This document shows positions 35,454-44,698 of a DNA stretch of 46,348 nucleotides, in pieces. The stretch is taken from assembly GCA_031289855.1 (NCBI GenBank), contig JAITOR010000026.1, forward strand, positions 1 to 46,348, written 5' to 3'. The notes beneath the pieces were generated by a model, which had not been told where the DNA came from, searched no databases, and saw nothing but the letters and a program-made list of their open reading frames with translations. Position 1 is the first letter of the stretch; every line of letters starts with the position of its first letter. Both the position numbers and the translations under genes were made by a program. The DNA is from Rickettsiales bacterium. GTDB lineage: Bacteria; Pseudomonadota; Alphaproteobacteria; Rickettsiales; UBA1997.

Positions 35454-36050
35454 TTATGAAATATAGTGAGTAAAAATAAATTCGCAAATTTTATCAACAC
35501 ATCTTTCTGGAATTTCTTTTTCAGCATCAATGACGATAAATTTTTCTCTCATTGCTATTTTTCTATAAAATTCATTATATATTTTTTGAAATTCTATTTT
35601 TTCCCAATAACAAATATCAATATCATTCCCCCTTTCTTTTATTCTTTTTATTCTTTCTTCATCGCTAATATCCAAAAAAAATACATAATCAGGTTTTAAC
35701 AAATCACTATAATTTATATGTTTTGAAATTAAATTTGTTGTTTCCCCATTTAATTTTTCAATAGTTAAATCAAAAGCTTCCGTTTCATATAAGTATCTTT
35801 CAAGTATCACAAAATCATATTCATTTTTGAGCCGTTTAATTTTTTCACTATCATTTTGTGCTATTGCTCTAAAAAAATAATACTTCGTCAATAAATCACA
35901 ATCATTTATATTTTGCCACATCTTATCAAAGGGGAAAGTAGGAGATTTCAAATGTATAACTTTTTTCCCTTCATTTTTTAAGTTTTCCACTAAACACTTA
36001 ATTATAGTACTTTTACCACTCGCATTGCCACCCTCTATGTCTATAAACAT
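35454..36050 (-). CDS. tmk: Thymidylate kinase-like protein
   Basis: A 198-residue P-loop kinase that probably phosphorylates dTMP. The P-loop is GGNASGKST. ERYLYETEAFD sits where dTMP kinases have DRYxxSxxAYQ, and RIKERGNDIDICYWEK is the lid. ERY in place of DRY is nearer to deoxynucleoside kinases, so a nucleoside substrate is possible. It starts directly after the dnaN stop and ends 1 bp before mnmG, so it is co-translated with both. Confidence 0.75.
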   Translation of the reverse strand: MFIDIEGGNASGKSTIIKCLVENLKNEGKKVIHLKSPTFPFDKMWQNINDCDLLTKYYFFRAIAQNDSEKIKRLKNEYDFVILERYLYETEAFDLTIEKLNGETTNLISKHINYSDLLKPDYVFFLDISDEERIKRIKERGNDIDICYWEKIEFQKIYNEFYRKIAMREKFIVIDAEKEIPERCVDKICEFIFTHYIS

Positions 36051-37169
36051 TTATACTCTAATTGGCATTACCACATATAATAAATTTTTATCATTTTCTT
36101 TTTCTATAATTAATGGAGAATTTCCATCAAAAAATCTGATCTTTGTGTTGCCATCCCCCACTATTTGTGCCAAAATATCTAAAATATATTTTGAATTCAA
36201 TTTTGTATTTAATTCATCAAAATCATTTGTTAAAGGAATTTCCGCATCAGCCGTTTGTCCATTCTCACTCACAACTTCAAGATTTAATACCTTGTCTTTT
36301 GATAATAAGGTAACTTCTTTGCTTTTATCAGTGGCAGATATGATAAGTATCTTGCTTAAAGTTGTTTTAAAAATATCAGTTTCAAACGTAATTGTTTTGC
36401 TATTTTCATTAGGAATAACTCTATTATAATCAGGAAATTCCGCTTCAATCAATTTAACCAAAATTTCCAATTTTTCAGTTTTAACTGACATTTTATTATT
36501 TTTAATAGAAACTTTAACTTCTTCACTCGCTGATTCCAAAACCTTTATTACCTCACTTACAACTTTTTTTGGCACAATTGCTTTTTCTTTTATCTCAAAA
36601 CCCTCTTGTTTGTGACCAAACGTTCCCATTAAATGACCGCTTGTGGCCACAAAAAATAAATCATTTTCATTATTTTTATTTTGCAAAATTTCAGTATGAA
36701 TTCCATTCAAATAATATCTAACTTCATCATCACCCATAGCGATTTTAAGTTTTTTGAATCCCTCCAAAAATTTTGATGTTTTAACTAAATATTCTTCACC
36801 CCTTTCCTCCTGAATTATCTGTCCATCATTCATTTCCAATGCTTTCAACTTGTATTTGATACCACTAATTTTGATTTCTATATCGCTATCTTTAATTTTA
36901 AACTTTAATTCTTGTTCATTGTCAAAATTTTTAACTATATCTTGTAATTTTTTTAAAGGTAAAATCAAATCAACATTGTCATTTATTTCTATCGATTCTT
37001 CACCAACTAAAACATATCTAAAAGAAGAAATTTTAAATGTTAATTTATTATCTTTTATAGTTAAAGACACACTTCCTTCGCTACCAGAAGAATCTTCTGG
37101 ACTTACCTCAGGACTAAACAATGCAATACCCTTTAAAGCACCATTCTTTATGACAAAATTCTTTTCCAT
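36051..37169 (-). CDS. dnaN: DNA polymerase III beta sliding clamp
   Basis: The ring-shaped clamp that tethers replicative polymerase to DNA. 372 residues, three repeated clamp domains, with VATSGHLMGTFGHK as the conserved loop, FPDYNRVIPNE in domain 3, and the C-terminal strand LLYVVMPIRV. It heads an operon with tmk and mnmG instead of lying next to dnaA or recF. A TTGCTT-16-TATTAT promoter is upstream and thrA is divergent. Confidence 0.96.
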   Translation of the reverse strand: MEKNFVIKNGALKGIALFSPEVSPEDSSGSEGSVSLTIKDNKLTFKISSFRYVLVGEESIEINDNVDLILPLKKLQDIVKNFDNEQELKFKIKDSDIEIKISGIKYKLKALEMNDGQIIQEERGEEYLVKTSKFLEGFKKLKIAMGDDEVRYYLNGIHTEILQNKNNENDLFFVATSGHLMGTFGHKQEGFEIKEKAIVPKKVVSEVIKVLESASEEVKVSIKNNKMSVKTEKLEILVKLIEAEFPDYNRVIPNENSKTITFETDIFKTTLSKILIISATDKSKEVTLLSKDKVLNLEVVSENGQTADAEIPLTNDFDELNTKLNSKYILDILAQIVGDGNTKIRFFDGNSPLIIEKENDKNLLYVVMPIRV

Positions 37170-37198
37170 AATTTAACAATATCGTATTCTATTCCTTC

Positions 37199-37226
37199 AT
37201 AATAATAATATTAAATTAAAAAGCAA
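37199..37226 (-). promoter_or_regulatory. dnaN operon promoter, TTGCTT-16-TATTAT
   Basis: On the minus strand TTGCTT (37226-37221), 16 bp, TATTAT (37204-37199), 30 bp before the dnaN ATG. The divergent thrA has a TTGCAT element at about 37232, so the two promoters nearly abut. Confidence 0.45.
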
Positions 37227-37266
37227 TTTATTTGCATTTATTTTTTATTCTATAATAATTCAATCT

Positions 37267-39516
37267 GTGTTTAAAGTTTATAAATTTGGTGGTTCTATAC
37301 TTAAAAATGCAGACGATGTAAAGTTAATCGCATCAGTTATTGAAAAAAAAAAGAGCATAAATGTTTTTTCAGCCTTTTATGGTATTACAGATGCTTTCAT
37401 CAAGGTTGCAAAAACGGCAACGAGTGGTTTGCGAGAGTATGAAATGCAATTAGAATTTATTGCAAATTTCCATAAAAATATTTGTAAGGATTTAGAAATT
37501 GATTTTTCATTCATGAATGAAATTTTCGATAATGTTAAAAAATGTTTAGATGCAATTTATTTACTTGAAGATTTACCCACGAAGATACTTGATAAAATTA
37601 TGGGTTCAGGTGAATTATTGTCATCAAAAATTGTTAACGAATATACAAAAATAAAGCATGTAGATGCAAGAGAGGTTATAAAAACTGAATTTACTAACCC
37701 ATACTATGGAGAAACAAAAATTAAAATTGAAGAAACAACGAAAAATATTAAAAAAACTTTCAAGCAAAATGAAAGTTACATAATTGCTGGATTTATCGGT
37801 AGTGATGAAAAAGAAAATATGACAACCATTGGACGAAATGGCAGTAATTACTCCGCGGCCTTAATTGCTTCCATATTAGATGCCAATGAATTTATCATAT
37901 GGAAAGATGTAAATGGACTTTTAACCGCAAATCAAAAAGTTGTGCCCGACGCAATTCAAATTGATAAAATCTCATATAAAGAAATGGCCGAATTATCATA
38001 TTTTGGTAACAAAATTATAAATTTACAATCTTTACAACCGGCGATTGATAAAAATATCGCAATAAATTTAAGAAATATTTATAATTTAGATAATAAAGGA
38101 ACCATCATTTCTGCTGAAACAAATGAAGATTTTAAAATAAAAGGTATATCTAAAATTGATGATATAGCATTGATGTCCGTAACAGGACTTTTAATGATTG
38201 GAATTAGTGGTTTTTCAAAGCGAGTATTTACTTCGTTGAATTCGGTAGATGTTAGTGTAATTTTCATATCACAATCATCAAGTGAAATAACCATTTGTTT
38301 TGGCATTAAAAATAATGACTTGGAGAAGGCAAAAGAAGCATTAGAAAGAGAATTTTTGCACGAATTAAGTATAAAAGTTAAGGAAAAACAATCTATAATT
38401 GCTGTTGCTGGTTATGGAATGGCGAAAACTCCTGGAATTAGTGGTAAAATTTTTACTGGGTTAGGTAAAGCGAATGTGAATATTGTTGCTATAGCACAAG
38501 ATTTTGGTGAAATGAATATAACATTTTCTGTGGATGCAGAACAGGGAAATTTGGCCGTAAGAGCAATTCATAACTTTTTGTTTGAAAAGAAGATGATAAA
38601 TTGTTTGATTGCTGGCAAAGATTTAATAGGTGGCGCAGTATCACAAATATTGAATGGCCATGACAAATTGAATGTAATTGGAATCTTCAATTCAAAAGAA
38701 TACAACAATGAACCCTACGGGGATTATGATGAAATTATTGCAAAATTTAAAACTAAGACTGATTTTAACTATGTTTTAGTTGATTGCACTTCATCGGAGA
38801 TGATGGTAAAAAATTATACAAAATTTATTGAAAATGGTTTTAATATTGTAACCTCTAACAAAAAAGCAAATACTCTACCTTTGAAGGAGTTGGAAAAACT
38901 ACAAAAAATATTTGAAAAACATAAGAAAAGTTTTTTTTATGAGGCGAATGTTTGTGCTGGACTTCCAATAATTTCAACAATAAAAGATTTGTTATCTTCT
39001 GGCGATGAAATTACAAAGATTGAATGTATATTTTCCGACACATTGAGTTATATTTTCAATAATTTGTGTGAAAAAAAGAAATTTAGTGATATGATGCTTG
39101 ATGCGAAGGAAAAATGCTCCACAGAATCAGATTCAAATGAAGATTTATGCGGTTTGGATGTAAGTGAAAAATTATTAATTTTGGCAAGATTAATTGGTTA
39201 CAGAATTGATTTAAGTGATGTAAAAATACAAAGTTTGGTTGAAATTAACGATGAGGAGATTTTAAAAATGACAACAGAGGCCAATAAAAACGATAGTGTT
39301 TTAAGATATGTTGGGAAAATCGAGGGAGGAAAATGCGAAGCAAAAATTAAAGTTATAAGTAAATCACATACTTTGACCTCAACTCAATATACTGATAATA
39401 TTGTAAGTATCACAAGCAAATATTACAACAAAACTCCATTAGTGATTAAAGGACCTAATGCGGGAATCAAGGTAACGACTAATGGAATTATAAGTAATTT
39501 ATTGAAATTATTGTAA
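37267..39516 (+). CDS. thrA: Bifunctional aspartokinase / homoserine dehydrogenase
   Basis: Catalyses the first and third steps from aspartate to threonine and methionine. 749 residues from a GTG start: aspartokinase domain (KFGGSILKNADDV, where KFGGTS is usual), two ACT domains in the middle (VIFISQSSSEITICF, VNIVAIAQDFGEMNITFSV) for amino-acid feedback, then homoserine dehydrogenase (VDCTSSEMM, TSNKKAN, the catalytic region FFYEANVCAGLPIISTIKDL and SDTLSYIFN). It is slightly shorter than E. coli ThrA (820). No threonine/isoleucine leader peptide is visible upstream. It is a single gene, divergent from dnaN. Confidence 0.93.
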   Translation: MFKVYKFGGSILKNADDVKLIASVIEKKKSINVFSAFYGITDAFIKVAKTATSGLREYEMQLEFIANFHKNICKDLEIDFSFMNEIFDNVKKCLDAIYLLEDLPTKILDKIMGSGELLSSKIVNEYTKIKHVDAREVIKTEFTNPYYGETKIKIEETTKNIKKTFKQNESYIIAGFIGSDEKENMTTIGRNGSNYSAALIASILDANEFIIWKDVNGLLTANQKVVPDAIQIDKISYKEMAELSYFGNKIINLQSLQPAIDKNIAINLRNIYNLDNKGTIISAETNEDFKIKGISKIDDIALMSVTGLLMIGISGFSKRVFTSLNSVDVSVIFISQSSSEITICFGIKNNDLEKAKEALEREFLHELSIKVKEKQSIIAVAGYGMAKTPGISGKIFTGLGKANVNIVAIAQDFGEMNITFSVDAEQGNLAVRAIHNFLFEKKMINCLIAGKDLIGGAVSQILNGHDKLNVIGIFNSKEYNNEPYGDYDEIIAKFKTKTDFNYVLVDCTSSEMMVKNYTKFIENGFNIVTSNKKANTLPLKELEKLQKIFEKHKKSFFYEANVCAGLPIISTIKDLLSSGDEITKIECIFSDTLSYIFNNLCEKKKFSDMMLDAKEKCSTESDSNEDLCGLDVSEKLLILARLIGYRIDLSDVKIQSLVEINDEEILKMTTEANKNDSVLRYVGKIEGGKCEAKIKVISKSHTLTSTQYTDNIVSITSKYYNKTPLVIKGPNAGIKVTTNGIISNLLKLL

Positions 39517-39585
39517 AAATAACATTTCTATGCCAAATCCAAAATTTATTTATTGACAATTATCTTTATTTAATTACCATGTACT

Positions 39586-39671
39586 TGAGATAAGTGGGTA
39601 GTTGTTTTGCTAAACCGGACAGATAGAAAACTAAGCATCCGTAACCAAAATTAATTAGGTCATTTATCTCA
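39586..39671 (+). ncRNA. Candidate structured small RNA between convergent genes
   Basis: TGAGATAA (39586-39593) and TTATCTCA (39664-39671) form a perfect 8-bp closing stem around 70 bases that are visibly richer in G and C than other gaps here; CGGA/TCCG can pair inside. A consensus TTGACA (39553-39558), 16 bp and a weak TACCAT (39575-39580) would start transcription at the first base of the stem. It is not a tRNA: there is no T-loop. No riboswitch class fits, and no gene lies downstream on the same strand, so a riboswitch is unlikely. No clear terminator is seen. Confidence 0.4.
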
Positions 39672-39688
39672 TAAATTTACTTATTATA

Positions 39689-40534
39689 TCAATGAAACCC
39701 CATTTTCTCTGCCAAATCCTCTGGAATTTTTTGTGCCAATTTATTACTCCAACCATATTCCTTGTGCATTTGTTCGGGTTTTCCATGATGATCGCTTCCT
39801 CCACTAACAAATAAATTGAATTTCTTTGCCAATTCCAAATAAAACACCGTTTCTTTCAAAGTTTGATTTGAATGATAAGCCTCAATTCCTTTCAATCCAT
39901 AACTCGTTAATTCTTTCACATATTTTGTTAAATCTTCATCATTTAATTCAAACTTGTATGGATGTGCCAATACAGATATTGCGCCGCTTGCATTTATTGC
40001 CTCAATTGTTTCTTTTGAATTGGGAAATTGTGGATACACGCAACATCTTGCAATTCCTCCACTTTTGAAAAAAGACAATTTTTCACTCACATCTGGCACA
40101 AGTTTTTTTGTATACAAAATCCTTTTTATGTGTTCGTTTGTAAAAGTTCCTTTGCAACTTAATATTACTTCATCAAAATTAATATCATAACCATTTTGCT
40201 GTAATAATTTTATTCTTTCAATAACTGCTGCATTTCTAATAAATCTTGCTTTTTTTATGTGTTGCTCTAATATATCTAAATTTTTCACCCCTAATGCCAA
40301 AATATGTACTTCTTTTTCATCATCCAATTCATATCTTGATGATGTTTCGCAGGCAATTATAGGTTTCAAGGCTGGATATTTTTTTGCTGCCTCTAAAAAA
40401 TCTGGCACCTGTTGCAACGTGTCATGATCTGATAAAGCGAGCGTCCTAACACCTTTATTGTATGCTTTTTCAACAACTTCCTCTGGGGTAAAATAGCCGT
40501 CCGAATAAACACTATGTGTATGTAAATCTATCAT
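39689..40534 (-). CDS. PHP-domain phosphoesterase (YciV / RNase AM-like)
   Basis: A 281-residue metal-dependent phosphoesterase. The metal-binding motifs of the PHP family are visible: DLHTHSVYSDG at the N-terminus, SDHDTL, the Glu in ACETSS, SVLAHPYKF and SGGSDHHG. The set matches the group that includes 3',5'-nucleoside bisphosphate phosphatase / 5'-3' exoribonuclease AM. No polymerase domain is attached. The gene stands alone on the minus strand, 60 bp after ilvD, and may be read through from it. Confidence 0.87.
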   Translation of the reverse strand: MIDLHTHSVYSDGYFTPEEVVEKAYNKGVRTLALSDHDTLQQVPDFLEAAKKYPALKPIIACETSSRYELDDEKEVHILALGVKNLDILEQHIKKARFIRNAAVIERIKLLQQNGYDINFDEVILSCKGTFTNEHIKRILYTKKLVPDVSEKLSFFKSGGIARCCVYPQFPNSKETIEAINASGAISVLAHPYKFELNDEDLTKYVKELTSYGLKGIEAYHSNQTLKETVFYLELAKKFNLFVSGGSDHHGKPEQMHKEYGWSNKLAQKIPEDLAEKMGFH

Positions 40535-40594
40535 ATATTCATACTATATACGATAAATACTAAATAGTCAAGTAAATAAAAAATAGAATTAATT

Positions 40595-42397
40595 CTAATC
40601 AATCTTTTTTCTTACACCACCTTTTGCCGCATTTTCCACATTTGCTGCATATAATTTTAATGAATTTGGTATAATTCTATTTCTATTTTTTGGTTTAAAA
40701 TCACTTTTTCTATTTTTTAATTCACTTTCATCAACATTCAAACTTATCTTTCTACCAGGAATATCAATTTCAATCTCATCACCATCATTTACAAATGCAA
40801 TCAAACCACCTTCTGCCGCCTCAGGTGATACATGCCCAATAGATAGCCCTGCCGTTCCACCACTAAATCGTCCATCTGTAATTAAGGCACAAAATTTTCC
40901 CAAACCTTTACTTTTAATAAATGAGGTTGGATACAACATTTCTTGCATTCCTGGTCCACCCTTTGGTCCTTCGTATCTCACCACCACTACATCACCAGAT
41001 TTAACTTTGTCACCAAGTATTTTTTCTACGGCTTCCTCTTGGCTTTCACATACAACGGCTTTTCCCTTAAATTTTAAAATACTGGCATCCACACCGGCCG
41101 TTTTTACTACACAACCTTCAGTTGCTAAATTTCCATACAAAGTTGCCAATCCACCATCTTTTGAGTAGGCATTATAATAATTTCTAATAACTCCATCTTT
41201 CCTGTTTTTGTCAACATCCTCATACTCTTTATCTTGTGAATATGGCTCTAAATTATAATTGCCACCCGGTGCTGATTTATACACATCTTCATGTTTATTT
41301 TTCCCTAAAATATCATACTCATCAACCAATTCACCAATGGTCAATCCAGTTATTGTTTTTGCATTATTATTAATAAGTCCAATCCTTTTTAATTCACCCA
41401 TAATAGCCATAATTCCACCAGCTCTATGCACTTCTTCCACATAATACTTTGATGAAGGAGCCACTTTACATAAATGAGGAACTTTTTTTGAAAGAGCATC
41501 AATATCTTTCATAGTAAAATCAACATTAGCTTCGTTGGCAATCGCTAAAATATGTAATATGGTATTAGTTGAGCCACCCATTGCAATATCAAGACTCATT
41601 GCGTTTTCAAAAGCAATTTTTGTTGCAATGCTTTTTGGCAATACATTTTCATCATTTTGTTTATAATATTTTTCAGTAATTTCCAATATTGCTTTTGCTG
41701 AATTTTCAAACAATGTTCGTCTATTGGTATGAGTTGCCAATAAGGTTCCATTGGTAGGCAATGTAAGTCCCAATGCTTCCGCTAAGCAATTCATTGAATT
41801 TGCAGTGAACATTCCAGAACAGGAACCACAAGTGGGACAAGAAAATTTCTCATACTTTTCCAAATCTTCAGCATTTACATTTTTATCAGCAGCAGCCACT
41901 ATTGTGGCAATTAGATCTAATCCCTTATCTTCACCCTGTATTTTACATCTACCAGCTTCCATAGGTCCACCAGATACAAAAATTGTAGGTATATTTAATC
42001 GCATAGATGCCATTATCATTCCTGGAGTTATTTTGTCGCAATTTGATATACAAATAAGAGCATCAGCCCTATGAGCATTACACATGTATTCCACAGAGTC
42101 TGCAATTATTTCCCTTGATGGAAGTGAATAAAGCATACCTTCATGACCCATTGCAATTCCATCATCAATTGCAATTGTATTGAATTGTTTTGGAATTCCG
42201 CCAAATTCAAAAATTTTGTCAGCCACCAATTTTCCCACTTTATCCAAATGTGTATGTCCCGGCACAAACTCCGTAAATGAATTTGCGATTGCAATTATTG
42301 GCTTATTGGTGTCATATTTTTTATTTGTAGCATTTAACAATGCTCGTGCACCCGCCATCTCTCTTTTTTTGAAAATCGCCGATTTGTATTCTGGCAT
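40595..42397 (-). CDS. ilvD: Dihydroxy-acid dehydratase
   Basis: IlvD dehydrates dihydroxy acids in isoleucine and valine synthesis and binds an iron-sulfur cluster. Cluster cysteines are in CDKITPGM and CPTCGSCSGMFTANSMNC; FALITDGRFSGGT-like residues close the active site. I chose ATG 42397 (MPEYKSAIF) because GGAG lies six bases upstream; ATG 42409 would overlap that site. 600 residues, full length. It has its own strong promoter despite following leuD, so it can be expressed with or without the leu genes. Confidence 0.96.
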   Translation of the reverse strand: MPEYKSAIFKKREMAGARALLNATNKKYDTNKPIIAIANSFTEFVPGHTHLDKVGKLVADKIFEFGGIPKQFNTIAIDDGIAMGHEGMLYSLPSREIIADSVEYMCNAHRADALICISNCDKITPGMIMASMRLNIPTIFVSGGPMEAGRCKIQGEDKGLDLIATIVAAADKNVNAEDLEKYEKFSCPTCGSCSGMFTANSMNCLAEALGLTLPTNGTLLATHTNRRTLFENSAKAILEITEKYYKQNDENVLPKSIATKIAFENAMSLDIAMGGSTNTILHILAIANEANVDFTMKDIDALSKKVPHLCKVAPSSKYYVEEVHRAGGIMAIMGELKRIGLINNNAKTITGLTIGELVDEYDILGKNKHEDVYKSAPGGNYNLEPYSQDKEYEDVDKNRKDGVIRNYYNAYSKDGGLATLYGNLATEGCVVKTAGVDASILKFKGKAVVCESQEEAVEKILGDKVKSGDVVVVRYEGPKGGPGMQEMLYPTSFIKSKGLGKFCALITDGRFSGGTAGLSIGHVSPEAAEGGLIAFVNDGDEIEIDIPGRKISLNVDESELKNRKSDFKPKNRNRIIPNSLKLYAANVENAAKGGVRKKID

Positions 42398-42423
42398 AAA
42401 AAACTCCATATAATAATATTAAG

Positions 42424-42452
42424 ATAATATAATGTATTTTACTTTTTGTCAA
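42424..42452 (-). promoter_or_regulatory. ilvD promoter, TTGACA-17-TATTAT
   Basis: On the minus strand a consensus TTGACA (42452-42447), 17 bp, TATTAT (42429-42424), 27 bp before the chosen ATG. Confidence 0.65.
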
Positions 42453-42501
42453 CAACGATTTTATTTTTTGACCAGTCGTAGTTGATTTTATACATTATGA
42501 C

Positions 42502-43113
42502 CTATTTTGTGCTCCACAACCATGGGAAATCTTTTTTTTGTTTTTCCTCATACTTATCGATTAAATCTTTTTTTTGCAATGTTAAACCAATATCATCCAA
42601 TCCATTTAATAAACAATTTTTTTGAAATGGCGACACATTATTGAAATTATAAGTCTTTCCACCTGCCACAACATTTTCCTTTTCCAGGTCAATGGTTATT
42701 TTTTCAGGTTTTTCAGCAACTTTTATTATTTCACTGACTTCATCATCACTCAATTTTATAAGCAATAATCCATTTTTGAAACTATTATTGTAAAAAATGT
42801 CAGCAAAAGACGAAGCAATTACTGCTCTTATGCCATAATCCGCTAAAGCCCATGCTGCATGCTCTCTTGATGAGCCGCAACCAAAATTTTCCAAAGACAC
42901 TATGATTTCAGTGTTTTTATAGGCTGGTTGGTTTAATATAAAATCCTCATTTGAACTTCCATCAACATTATATCTCATATTTTGAAATAAATGCCCTCCA
43001 ATTCCAGTTTTTGTTATTGCTTTTAAAAAATTGGCTGGAATAATCCTATCAGTATCCACATTTGCTATCTTTATTGGAGCTATTACTCCTTCTAATTTTG
43101 TAAATTTTTTCAT
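42502..43113 (-). CDS. leuD: 3-isopropylmalate dehydratase small subunit
   Basis: LeuD is the swivelling small subunit that, with LeuC, isomerises 2-isopropylmalate in leucine synthesis. 203 residues, with GVIAPIKIANVDTDRIIPA at the N-terminus and the conserved GCGSSREHAAWAL loop. AAGGAG lies five bases before the ATG. It follows leuC after 42 bp in the same operon. Confidence 0.96.
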   Translation of the reverse strand: MKKFTKLEGVIAPIKIANVDTDRIIPANFLKAITKTGIGGHLFQNMRYNVDGSSNEDFILNQPAYKNTEIIVSLENFGCGSSREHAAWALADYGIRAVIASSFADIFYNNSFKNGLLLIKLSDDEVSEIIKVAEKPEKITIDLEKENVVAGGKTYNFNNVSPFQKNCLLNGLDDIGLTLQKKDLIDKYEEKQKKDFPWLWSTK

Positions 43114-43155
43114 TTTTTCTCCTTTTTTATTATTTTTATATCAATTGTTTGCATA

Positions 43156-44535
43156 TCAAACTCCTTTCCTCACATCCGTGATATATCCCTTCACTGCCGC
43201 TGCCGCTGCCATCACTGGACTCATCAAGTGTGTTAACGCTCCTTTACCCTGTCTATTTTCGAAATTTCTATTGGATGTGGAAGCAACCCTTTCTCCATCC
43301 CCTGCAATATCATCATTCATTGCAAGACACATGGAACAACCAGCCCATCTCCATTCAAAACCTGCATCCAAGAAAATTTTATCCAAACCTTCTTTTTCGG
43401 CTCGTTGTTTTATGTAATTGGTGCCTGGAACCGCAATAGCCTTAACTCCATTTGCTATTTTCTTACCTTTTAAAATCTCAGCCGCATCCCTAAAATCTTG
43501 CAACCTACCATTGGTACAGGCTCCAATAAACACTCTGTCTATTTTTAAACCTTCAATTTTTTGTCCACTCTTAACACCAATATATTCCAATGCTCGTTTT
43601 TTTGTATCATCTTTTGCTTCCGGCACCACTCCATCTATACCAAATTCATCCTCCGGTGAAGTTCCCCAAGTTACTTGTGGTATAATATCCGCACCTTCAA
43701 ATGTATATTCCTTGTCCCATTTTGCATCAACATCACTCTTTAATGTTTTCCAATAAGCAACTGCTTTATCCCACATATCACCTTTTGGACTCCAAGATGC
43801 ACCCTTTATGTAATCAAAGGTTTTTTCGTCTGGCGCAATTAAACCAACTCTAGCACCACCTTCAATCGCCATATTAGAAATTGTTAATCTTTCATCCATA
43901 CCTAAATTTTTAATCACATCACCCGTAAATTCCACAGCATATCCTGTACCACCTTTTGTGCCAATTTTACCTATAACATATAAAATTACATCTTTACCGG
44001 TGGAATATTTTGGCAATTTACCATTGATTGTAATTTTCATATTTTTCATTTTCTTTTGTAAAATGGTTTGAGTTACCAACACATGTTCTATCTCGGTAGT
44101 TCCTGTACCGAATGCCATAGCACCCATCGCACCATGTGTTGCAGTGTGTGAATCTCCTTGAGTTAAAGTTACACCCGGCATTGAAAATCCTAATTCTGGT
44201 GCCACAGCATGACATACTCCACCATGTAAAGAACCACATGAATGAAACTCTATTCCAAATTTTTTAACATGCTCCTTGTGATATTCCAATTCTTTTCGTG
44301 CAATTGGATCTTCAATTGGTCTGTCAATGTCTTTTGTGTAGGTGCAATGATCTTCCACCGCCAATGCCTTGTTTGCATTTCGTGGCGTATAGCCATTTGC
44401 GTCCATATCCTCATAGGCCATTGGAGTTGTTATTTCATGCATTAAATGTCTATCTACATATAAAAGAGTAGTTCCATCATCCTTTTCCTCCACCACATGC
44501 GAGTCCCATATTTTATCGTATAAAGTTTTTCCCAT
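43156..44535 (-). CDS. leuC: 3-isopropylmalate dehydratase large subunit
   Basis: LeuC is the aconitase-like large subunit carrying the 4Fe-4S cluster. The cluster cysteines are in IGACTNGR and GCSMCLAMNDD; the N-terminus TLYDKIWDSHVV and DSHTATHGAMGAMAFGTGTTE are typical. 459 residues, full length. AAGGAGA precedes the ATG. The gene begins an operon with leuD behind a 157-base leader that contains a branched-chain-rich peptide and hairpins. LeuA and LeuB are not in the window. Confidence 0.97.
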   Translation of the reverse strand: MGKTLYDKIWDSHVVEEKDDGTTLLYVDRHLMHEITTPMAYEDMDANGYTPRNANKALAVEDHCTYTKDIDRPIEDPIARKELEYHKEHVKKFGIEFHSCGSLHGGVCHAVAPELGFSMPGVTLTQGDSHTATHGAMGAMAFGTGTTEIEHVLVTQTILQKKMKNMKITINGKLPKYSTGKDVILYVIGKIGTKGGTGYAVEFTGDVIKNLGMDERLTISNMAIEGGARVGLIAPDEKTFDYIKGASWSPKGDMWDKAVAYWKTLKSDVDAKWDKEYTFEGADIIPQVTWGTSPEDEFGIDGVVPEAKDDTKKRALEYIGVKSGQKIEGLKIDRVFIGACTNGRLQDFRDAAEILKGKKIANGVKAIAVPGTNYIKQRAEKEGLDKIFLDAGFEWRWAGCSMCLAMNDDIAGDGERVASTSNRNFENRQGKGALTHLMSPVMAAAAAVKGYITDVRKGV

Positions 44536-44692
44536 AATTATTTCTCCTTATTATTTTATTAATTATTATTTAAAAAGATTTTAACCCATTGGTCTACATC
44601 AAAGTTTTAGTTGTTATATGCCCCTACAGGCAATAACAACACACTAATGACATTAATATAAAACATAAAATATAAAATATATTTATACTGAT
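44536..44692 (-). promoter_or_regulatory. leuCD attenuator leader
   Basis: The untranslated leader from the predicted start (about 44692) to leuC. A hairpin at 44640-44610 (GTTGTTAT-TGCC / GGCA-ATAACAAC) covers the Leu codons of the leader peptide. A weaker stem around GACC/GGTT (about 44594-44583) is followed by TTTTT (about 44575) and may be the terminator. Stalling at the Leu codons would melt the first hairpin and shift the second. The rest of the gap (44727-44836) holds no recognisable gene and presumably the ridA promoter. Confidence 0.5.
44607..44666 (-). CDS. Branched-chain leader peptide of the leuCD operon
   Basis: A 19-residue frame, MFYINVISVLLLPVGAYNN, read from ATG 44666 to TAA 44609-44607. 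Eight of its residues are Ile, Val or Leu, including three Leu codons in a row, and they sit on the 5' arm of a strong hairpin. It lies just after the leuC promoter. No Shine-Dalgarno sequence is visible, which is the main reservation. Content and position fit a leader peptide whose ribosome stalls when branched-chain aminoacyl-tRNA is short. Confidence 0.6.
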   Translation of the reverse strand: MFYINVISVLLLPVGAYNN

Positions 44693-44698
44693 ACTATC

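Noticed and set aside
35453..35530. An N-terminal extension of MnmG beginning 26 codons earlier
   Set aside because: It overlaps the end of the kinase gene and is unlike the family; MDYDVIIIGGG is the conserved start.
39586..39671. A tRNA gene with a 7-bp acceptor stem
   Set aside because: The closing stem fits in length, but there is no GTTCRA T-loop, no proper D-stem and no anticodon arm.
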